Program-made: the position numbers and the translations under genes | Shown here: piece by piece, positions 1 through 4,562 of the stretch | How the letters are laid out: each line of letters opens with the position of its first letter | Numbering within the stretch: position 1 is the stretch's first letter | Assembly: GCF_938017615.1 (NCBI RefSeq) | Contig: NZ_CALIJA010000074.1 | Coordinates: 1 to 7,529 of the forward strand | Direction: 5' to 3' | Length of the DNA stretch: 7,529 bases | Source of the DNA: an uncultured Campylobacter sp. | GTDB lineage: Bacteria; Campylobacterota; Campylobacteria; Campylobacterales; Campylobacteraceae | Notes under the pieces: model-generated | What the model was told of the DNA's origin: nothing | Database searches by the model: none | The model's input: the letters and a program-made list of their open reading frames with translations, nothing else

Positions 1-9
1 CTTTTTTTG

Positions 10-696
10 TTAATAAACTACATCCCTAAATATAGAGTTTAAAAGCCACCTATAACATCTGTTTTCTGGAGTAATTATGTCAAATTTTTTAGTTTTTGTT
101 TCGTACATAATTGGTAATTGTATGTCATTTTTACTTATAAATACAAAATCAGTAAATAGGTCGAATGAGTGGTTGGCGCCATCTCCAAACCTCATATATA
201 TAAAATTATCTATAAAATTTCCATCTTCGTCAATCAAATGCTTTTGCTCCCAAGGATAAAATAGCCGTAGTTTTAAAACCTCGTCGTTTTCTATAATCTC
301 TTCGGCGTTTTTTATAGGCTTGCCGTTTTTGCAAATTTTAGAGCCCAGATCCATTAGATAATCAAAATTTAGCCTTTTATCCAGCTTCCAAAATTCGCAT
401 CTATCATCGGGGTATTTATCGCCGTTGCACCATGAAAATCTTACTCTCTCATAGCCGTTTTTGTCTAAGTGAATATCCGCCATCTTGCCGAAATCTATTT
501 GCGGATAATTATCTAAGTAGTGAAGCTTTTTTAGGTAATCTTTTAAATTTAACTCTACGATCTCTCTTTGCGTTAGATTTTTATCGCTAAAATCAAGCGC
601 TTCTAAGATAGCTGAAATTCTATATGTGGGCAGCAAGGCGATAAATATGCAAAGCCAGATCAGAAAAACTATAATACAAAGGTATTTCAGGCGCAA
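10..696 (-). CDS. Hypothetical membrane-anchored protein, 228 aa, TTG start
   Basis: I do not recognise this protein or its family. One hydrophobic segment at about residues 5-22 follows a short basic start (MRLKY). This fits an N-terminal membrane anchor or uncleaved signal with the remaining ~200 residues outside the cytoplasm; topology is inferred. The rest is hydrophilic and rich in Asp, Lys, Asn and aromatic residues, with four Cys outside the anchor (C90, C100, C122, C214), so disulfides are possible. No catalytic motif or repeat is visible. The start is TTG at 694-696: the next in-frame Met (M72) would remove the anchor, and an AAGGAG sits 5 bases upstream. The gene is complete, with TAA at 10-12. 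It looks more AT-rich than the nap genes and is separated from napD by a 200-bp spacer, so it is probably transcribed independently and unrelated in function. Confidence is high that it is a gene; nothing can be said of function. Confidence 0.75.
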   Translation of the reverse strand: MRLKYLCIIVFLIWLCIFIALLPTYRISAILEALDFSDKNLTQREIVELNLKDYLKKLHYLDNYPQIDFGKMADIHLDKNGYERVRFSWCNGDKYPDDRCEFWKLDKRLNFDYLMDLGSKICKNGKPIKNAEEIIENDEVLKLRLFYPWEQKHLIDEDGNFIDNFIYMRFGDGANHSFDLFTDFVFISKNDIQLPIMYETKTKKFDIITPENRCYRWLLNSIFRDVVY

Positions 697-701
697 GCTT
701 A

Positions 702-707
702 CTCCTT
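702..707 (-). promoter_or_regulatory. Ribosome binding site of the 228-aa gene (decides TTG start)
   Basis: On the minus strand the sequence reads AAGGAG, then five bases (TAAGC), then TTG. This near-perfect Shine-Dalgarno at ideal spacing supports the TTG at 694-696 as the start codon. Confidence 0.7.
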
Positions 708-724
708 CGGGCAGATTGCGCTAT

Positions 725-730
725 ATTATC
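725..730 (-). promoter_or_regulatory. Possible -10 element for the 228-aa gene
   Basis: The minus strand reads TTGGATAATATAG here, with GATAAT as a candidate -10 hexamer. It would place transcription start near 718 and give a leader of about 20 bases before the TTG start. There is no convincing -35, which is normal for Campylobacter sigma70 promoters, where the -10 dominates. This is a sequence match only. Confidence 0.35.
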
Positions 731-768
731 CAATGCAAGCTTAACGAGCCCATAATCCGCAGTGCTTG

Positions 769-785
769 CAGCAAACGACTTGCTG
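769..785. repeat. Small inverted repeat (6-bp arms, 5-base loop)
   Basis: CAGCAA at 769-774 and TTGCTG at 780-785 are perfect complements around a 5-base loop. On the plus strand it is followed by TAAAAATT rather than a T run, and on the minus strand by GCAAGCAC, so it does not look like an intrinsic terminator in either direction. It lies between napD and the 228-aa gene; function unknown. Confidence 0.4.
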
Positions 786-822
786 TAAAAATTCCAAGCT
801 TGTTTGCGCAGTTAAAATTATA

Positions 823-847
823 TAGTTAAATTTGGTAGTTAAATTTG
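823..847. repeat. Tandem direct repeat TAGTTAAATTTG, two copies
   Basis: The 12-mer TAGTTAAATTTG occurs at 823-834 and again at 836-847, a 13-bp period. A weaker relative (CAGTTAAAATTA) precedes it at 810-821. It lies in the noncoding spacer downstream of napD and could be simple slippage or a protein-binding array; no gene covers it. Confidence 0.55.
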
Positions 848-888
848 AAATTTTAAAATTTACATTTGGCGGTAAAATTTTAAAATTT
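848..888. repeat. Two copies of the 14-bp palindrome AAATTTTAAAATTT
   Basis: The perfect palindrome AAATTTTAAAATTT lies at 848-861 and again at 875-888, starts 27 bp apart, beginning 11 bases beyond the napD stop. Each copy is pure A/T, so an RNA hairpin would be weak. The pair could mark the end of the nap transcript or be a site for an AT-binding protein. No GC-rich stem with a U run is present in the spacer, so I do not call a classical terminator. Confidence 0.5.
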
Positions 889-899
889 GCAGCGGCGAT

Positions 900-1235
900 T
901 TAGATCCGCACTTTGCCGCCGTATTTGATCTGGCTCGGGTCTTTTTCGTCCAGCTCGCGCATTATCTGCTCGCCGTTGTCGGAGTTTGCCGCGGTGATGT
1001 CTGCGTCCAGATCGGAGTATGAGTAGATCATCATCGCCTCGCTTACGCCCTTTATAGCCTCTATCGCGCGAAATGCGGCGATCTCGTCATCGAAGCTCTC
1101 CACGCTAATCGTGGCGACCGCCTTGCCGTTCTCGCACGCTACGAACTCGCAGCCGCCGATGCTTTGCAGCTCCTTGCGAAACGCCGCTACGTCGGTATTT
1201 GCGCTCAGATAGATTACGACGCTTGAAATATTCAT
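900..1235 (-). CDS. napD: NapD, cytoplasmic chaperone for NapA maturation, 111 aa
   Basis: NapD is a small cytoplasmic protein that binds the twin-arginine signal of NapA and holds back export until the molybdenum cofactor is in place. The assignment rests on operon context plus the family look: an N-terminal strand (NISSVVIYL), a G-rich turn with C29 (IGGCEF), a second strand ending in a VATISVES segment, a helix with repeated Ala, and a final GVSEAMMIYSYSD strand, matching the small ferredoxin-like NapD fold. A charged tail (about residues 80-111) extends past the core and makes it longer than the 87-residue E. coli protein. I chose the ATG at 1233-1235: it overlaps the napL stop as ATGA and has GGGAG five bases upstream. 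A TTG start at 1247 would add four residues (MGVK) but would place that ribosome site inside the gene. It is the last gene of the operon. Confidence 0.88.
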   Translation of the reverse strand: MNISSVVIYLSANTDVAAFRKELQSIGGCEFVACENGKAVATISVESFDDEIAAFRAIEAIKGVSEAMMIYSYSDLDADITAANSDNGEQIMRELDEKDPSQIKYGGKVRI

Positions 1236-2455
1236 TTTAACTCCCAAAAGTAGATATATCTATTGTACCCCGAGCCCACGAGATACTCTCCTGCGAAAAG
1301 CAGATAGTTGATGATGTCGTTGTCTAGCTCGATGCTGCGGACGATCTCGCCTGCTTTATCGATTACGCGCACGCCGTTACCAACGGTAAAAGCGCCCAGC
1401 TCGGGGCTTAGCGCCACGGCAAAAACTGCAAAATGGGCGTTATAAAATTTAGCGAAATCGCCGTTTTCGTAGTAGCACGATCTTTCTTTGTCGTTCGAGC
1501 CGCTCATCATACGATTGCCAAGCAGCGCCACGGAGTAGATCCCGTCCTTGTGCAGGGATTTTTGGCTCATAAGCTTTTTCGCTTTCGCGTCGAAATAAAA
1601 CACGATGCCGCCTTCGCACGAGATTAGTAGCGTCCCGCTAGCGCGGTCGTAGGCGCTGCCGCCCAAAGACGCGATGGTGAGCTTTTGCTCGAAGCTTACC
1701 TTGCCGCTAGGTAGGTCGAAGTATAAAATTTCGCTACCAAGACCTAGCAAAATCACGGTATTTTCGTCGTAGAAATAGACGTTTTTAATTCCCGTCATCG
1801 GTAGCTTGTAGTGCGTGATCTTGCCGCCCGCAAACACGCCCAGCATCTTTTCAAATGCGTCGCCGTTATATAAAAATGCGTACTTCTCGCCTAGTTTATC
1901 GACGTCGAATATGGTAGCGCCCATCGGCTCGTCTAGGTAATTTTTGGACGAGGGCAGGGCGAAAATTAGCGTCTTGGAGATTGCGTCCGGCACGGAATTT
2001 GAGATGGAATTTTGAGCGGAATTTAATGCCGTAGAATTTTCGGCAGAATTTTGCTTCGTAGAATTTGCTGCGGTTGAATTTGCTAAAGAATTTACGGCAG
2101 CGGAATTCGCAGTGGAATCCCCCGTGGAATTTACGCTCGCTTTCGCATTAAAATTCTGTGCCGCATCGGAATTTGTGCTTGCGACGGAATTTTGATCTGC
2201 GAAATTTTGTCCAGCTGCGGAATTTCGCGTGGAATTTTCCGCGGAGCTAATGGTGATTTTATAGAGCTTGCCGTTGTCAAGCCCTGCGTAAATTTCGCCG
2301 TCTAGATTTTTTAGCACCGCGACGTTTGCGCCTATGTCGAGTCTGAAGCTAGCCCCTGCCGGCGCATCTATGCCCGCAGCGCCACTAGGTATTGCAACGC
2401 CGTTGCCGGCATAGACGAAGCAGGCGCAAAGTAGCAGCGGTGGTAAAAATTTCAT
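1232..2455 (-). CDS. napL: NapL, periplasmic propeller-like accessory protein, 407 aa
   Basis: NapL is the accessory protein encoded between napB and napD in Campylobacter-type nap operons; its exact job is unresolved, and its loss is reported (from memory) to affect nitrate reduction only mildly. A signal peptide is visible (MKFLPPLLLCACFVYA, cleavage likely after A16); the Cys at 10 and 12 do not make a clean lipobox. The mature protein shows blade-like repeats of short strands with Gly turns (DGEIYAGLDNGKLYKI near 52-67; GSEILYFDL near 240; EGGIVFYFDA near 281; NDIINYLLFAGEYLVGSGYNRYIYFWELK at the end), typical of beta-propellers. Between the first strand pair and the rest lies an Asn/Ser/Ala-rich low-complexity insert (about residues 71-157) that seems to account for the excess over the roughly 300 residues I expect for NapL. 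The ATG at 2453-2455 has TAGGAG overlapping the napB stop. The product name rests on gene order plus the propeller pattern. Confidence 0.82.
   Translation of the reverse strand: MKFLPPLLLCACFVYAGNGVAIPSGAAGIDAPAGASFRLDIGANVAVLKNLDGEIYAGLDNGKLYKITISSAENSTRNSAAGQNFADQNSVASTNSDAAQNFNAKASVNSTGDSTANSAAVNSLANSTAANSTKQNSAENSTALNSAQNSISNSVPDAISKTLIFALPSSKNYLDEPMGATIFDVDKLGEKYAFLYNGDAFEKMLGVFAGGKITHYKLPMTGIKNVYFYDENTVILLGLGSEILYFDLPSGKVSFEQKLTIASLGGSAYDRASGTLLISCEGGIVFYFDAKAKKLMSQKSLHKDGIYSVALLGNRMMSGSNDKERSCYYENGDFAKFYNAHFAVFAVALSPELGAFTVGNGVRVIDKAGEIVRSIELDNDIINYLLFAGEYLVGSGYNRYIYFWELK
1241..1245 (-). promoter_or_regulatory. Ribosome binding site of napD (decides ATG start)
   Basis: GGGAG on the minus strand, five bases before the ATG at 1233-1235 and inside the last codons of napL. 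Its place argues for the ATG rather than the in-frame TTG at 1245-1247. Confidence 0.65.
1994..2236 (-). repeat. In-frame degenerate 12/15-bp repeats inside napL (Asn-Ser tract)
   Basis: On the plus strand GAATT starts at 1995, 2007, 2019, 2034, 2046, 2061, 2076, 2088, 2103, 2127, 2169, 2187, 2220 and 2232, with a GAATC variant at 2115. Every spacing is a multiple of 3, mostly 12 or 15. In napL each one encodes Asn-Ser, giving 14 NS pairs between residues 74 and 154 (units such as NSTAA, NSAE, NSAQ); the GAATC copy encodes Asp-Ser. The tract reads as an expanded coding minisatellite. Confidence 0.8.
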
Positions 2456-2464
2456 CGCGCGCTC

Positions 2465-2998
2465 CTACTCAACCTCGGCGCCTTGATTTAGCGTATCTAT
2501 GAGGTTAGAAGTGGAATTTGCGTCGCTAAACCTGCTAAAATCAGCCTTAAAATTATTTTTAACGAGCGGATCGGTTTGGGCTTGCGGTACGTGGCATTGA
2601 GTGCAGTTGAATCTCTGCTCGGCTAGCGTGCCGTTTAGATCCGTGCCTGTGCGAAAGTCCACCAGGTGGCTTTTTGGAATCGGCGTAGAGCCTACATCCT
2701 TAGCGACATCGGGCATATGGCAGGTTACGCACATATTGTTATCCTTTGTGATCGGCACGAGCCCCTCTAAGCTGTGCGGTATGAGCGGCGGAGCGTTTTC
2801 GAAGCTGCGCTCGATCTTCGAAGCGGCGCCCGGAGCATCCTCGCTATATTTGAAATCGGGCAGGGAATTTTTATTTTGCACCGATTCGTCCACGCTTTTT
2901 ATAAAGCCCAAGCTGTCGGCGTCTATAGAAGCCGTCTTGTCCGCGGCAAATAGCGCCGCACAGCATGCAAGAGCCAAGCCTAAAACCATTTTTTTCAT
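2465..2998 (-). CDS. napB: NapB, periplasmic dihaem cytochrome c subunit, 177 aa
   Basis: NapB passes electrons from the NapGH quinol dehydrogenase to NapA in the periplasm. Two haem c attachment motifs are present: CVTCH (C90, C93, H94) and CTQCH (C132, C135, H136). H75 in PPLIPH and H111 in KSHL are the likely distal haem ligands, giving the bis-His pattern of the family (inferred from spacing). A Sec signal peptide (MKKMVLGLALACCAALFAA) precedes the mature start near D20, so haem is attached after export by the cytochrome c system. Two sequons fitting bacterial N-glycosylation, DLNGT (N122) and DANST (N161), lie in the exported part. The ATG at 2996-2998 overlaps the napH TGA (ATGA) and AGGAG lies seven bases upstream. 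The gene ends in TAG at 2465-2467, nine bases or fewer before napL. Confidence 0.96.
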   Translation of the reverse strand: MKKMVLGLALACCAALFAADKTASIDADSLGFIKSVDESVQNKNSLPDFKYSEDAPGAASKIERSFENAPPLIPHSLEGLVPITKDNNMCVTCHMPDVAKDVGSTPIPKSHLVDFRTGTDLNGTLAEQRFNCTQCHVPQAQTDPLVKNNFKADFSRFSDANSTSNLIDTLNQGAEVE

Positions 2999-3804
2999 TT
3001 TTTCACTCCTAATATACTAAAATTTAACGCATCGTCGTCGCATACGTCGATGCAGCGTCCGCAGCTGATACACTCGCTGCTAACGCGCCCATTTTCGCGC
3101 CCGACCATCTTAAGTACCTGCACTTCGGGGCAGACCATTTTGCATTTGCCGCACATCGTGCATTTATCAACCTCGTGGCGAATGCGAATGATGCTAAAAT
3201 AGCTAAGCGCCGCCCAAAATCCGCCGAGCGGGCATAGCCGCGAACAGATCGTGCGATCGCCTGCGAAAATTTCAAAAACCACGATCAGTAGCGCGATTGC
3301 AAACGCACTGGCACTCAGCGATATGACGGCGCGCGCGAAAAGCGAGATAAAATTTATGCTCTCAAATGCCGCAAAGCCGAAAGCCCCGCTGCAAACAAGC
3401 GCTAGCACAGCTAGGACGTAGCGAGCTTTGCGATTTACGTTTAAAATTTTGGTGTGCACGCCAAATTTTTTACGAAGCCACGCGGCAAGATCGGTTAGTA
3501 AATTTATCGGGCAAACCCACGAGCAATATAATCGCGGCGCTATAAGCGCATAAAATGCTCCTACGATAACCGCTCCGATAACCGCCGTAGCGCCCAAAGA
3601 AAAGCTAGCTAGCAGCATCTGCGCCGTCGCAAACGGATCGCTTAGATTAATCGTACCGAAAAGTTTCGACGAGCTTAGATTGCCTTTTAGAATTCCGGAT
3701 AAAATTCCGTTTTCGCTCGCGGCTTTGAAGGCGAAATTATTTCCTAAAATAAAAAGGACTAGAATAGAAATTTGGCTCAAACGCCTTAAAATAGTATATT
3801 TCAT
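2995..3804 (-). CDS. napH: NapH, membrane quinol dehydrogenase iron-sulfur subunit, 269 aa
   Basis: NapH takes electrons from menaquinol in the inner membrane and hands them on through NapG, replacing NapC. Membrane segments are visible at about residues 8-25, 62-90, 128-148 and 158-181, matching the four-helix family plan. Two CxxxCP motifs follow the second and fourth helices (C94/C98 in CSWVCP, C187/C191 in CSRLCP), as in NapH/NosR/CcoG-type proteins. The cytoplasmic C-terminal domain carries two 4Fe-4S motifs: C215, C218, C221, C225 and C245, C248, C251, C255. The start at 3802-3804 overlaps the napG stop as ATGA, with GGAGGG inside the end of napG, so translation is likely coupled. Its stop overlaps the napB start in the same way. 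Length and motifs look complete. Confidence 0.96.
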   Translation of the reverse strand: MKYTILRRLSQISILVLFILGNNFAFKAASENGILSGILKGNLSSSKLFGTINLSDPFATAQMLLASFSLGATAVIGAVIVGAFYALIAPRLYCSWVCPINLLTDLAAWLRKKFGVHTKILNVNRKARYVLAVLALVCSGAFGFAAFESINFISLFARAVISLSASAFAIALLIVVFEIFAGDRTICSRLCPLGGFWAALSYFSIIRIRHEVDKCTMCGKCKMVCPEVQVLKMVGRENGRVSSECISCGRCIDVCDDDALNFSILGVKK

Positions 3805-4559
3805 TGCCTAGCCCCCTCCATTAGATCATCCTCGTTTAAGTAATCCTTGCTCTTTTGCGGATCAAGCTTGATTTTGGTATCTGCGTCCTTTAGCTTCGCG
3901 TCGTCGTCCTTGATCCAGCCTTTGACGTAGTTATCGCTGGAAATTCCTATGACGCGCTCGCGTTCCACGACGCTGATAGCCGCCTTTTTCGTGACGCAGG
4001 CATACTCGCACTTACCGCAACCAGTGCAGTAGTCGCTATCTACGACGGGCACGAGCAGGGCGTGCTTTTCGGTGCGGTTGTTGTGGCGGTAATCGATCCT
4101 GAGCGCCTTATCCATCACGGGGCAGCTTCGCACGCACGCGTCGCATTGGATACCGGCGTAAGCGATGCAATGCTCGGTATCTATGACCGCAACGCCCATT
4201 TTGGATAGACGCACGTTAAGCTTGGAGTCTTCGCTTACCAGGCTTTTATCTAGTGCGTCGCTAGGACAGGCCGCGACGCAAGGTATGTCGTCGCACATAT
4301 AGCACGGAATTTCGCGCGGGATAAAAAACGGCGTGCCGTTTGCAATAGCGTGATCGCAAAAGCTCGCAAGCTTAAGTGTATCAAATGGGCATGCCTCGAC
4401 ACAAAGTCCGCACCTTAGGCATTTGCTAAGAAATTCTTTCTCGCTTATAGCTCCGGGCGGGCGGAGTTTGGCGTGCTCGCTGGAGTTTGCGACCCCGAGC
4501 CCCAGAACGCCTACGCCCGTAGCTAAAGAAAGAATGCCTAAGACCTCACGCCTATCCAT
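3801..4559 (-). CDS. napG: NapG, Tat-exported ferredoxin-type protein with four 4Fe-4S sites, 252 aa
   Basis: NapG is the periplasmic partner of NapH in the menaquinol-oxidising branch that feeds NapB. A twin-arginine leader is present (MDRREVLGIL, RR at 3-4, then a Gly-rich hydrophobic stretch to about residue 24). Four Cys groups bind 4Fe-4S clusters: C47/50/53/57; C86/89/94/98; C131/139/142/146 with a long first gap; C178/181/184/188. The odd second and third spacings are typical of the NapG/MauM family. The C-terminal 40 residues are strongly charged (DDDAKLKDADTKIKLD) and may contact partners. The start lies three bases past the napA stop; the only ribosome site is a weak AAGG in the last napA codons, so coupling to napA translation is likely. 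The stop overlaps the napH start. Confidence 0.96.
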   Translation of the reverse strand: MDRREVLGILSLATGVGVLGLGVANSSEHAKLRPPGAISEKEFLSKCLRCGLCVEACPFDTLKLASFCDHAIANGTPFFIPREIPCYMCDDIPCVAACPSDALDKSLVSEDSKLNVRLSKMGVAVIDTEHCIAYAGIQCDACVRSCPVMDKALRIDYRHNNRTEKHALLVPVVDSDYCTGCGKCEYACVTKKAAISVVERERVIGISSDNYVKGWIKDDDAKLKDADTKIKLDPQKSKDYLNEDDLMEGARQ

Positions 4560-4562
4560 AAT

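Noticed and set aside
721..753. Ten-codon minus-strand open frame upstream of the unknown gene (possible leader peptide)
   Set aside because: No Shine-Dalgarno precedes its ATG, it covers the predicted -10, and its composition suggests nothing regulatory.
769..785. Hairpin as intrinsic terminator for the nap operon
   Set aside because: Its stem is only 6 bp and no U run follows in the direction of nap transcription.
626..829. Plus-strand open frame of 67 codons across the start of the unknown gene
   Set aside because: It overlaps the better supported minus-strand gene and its ribosome site, has no good ribosome site of its own, and the product shows no protein-like pattern.
1994..2236. CRISPR array or phase-variable repeat in napL
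   Set aside because: The units are short, degenerate and always a multiple of three, so they keep the reading frame and have no spacer structure; they fit a coding minisatellite.
2420..2455. NapL as a lipoprotein (LLLCAC near the N terminus)
   Set aside because: The residues before C10 and C12 do not fit the lipobox well, and a normal signal peptidase I site (VYA/G) follows.
3024..3275. Second minus-strand open frame of 83 codons inside napH
   Set aside because: It is out of frame within the Cys motifs of napH and is explained by the GC-rich codons there.
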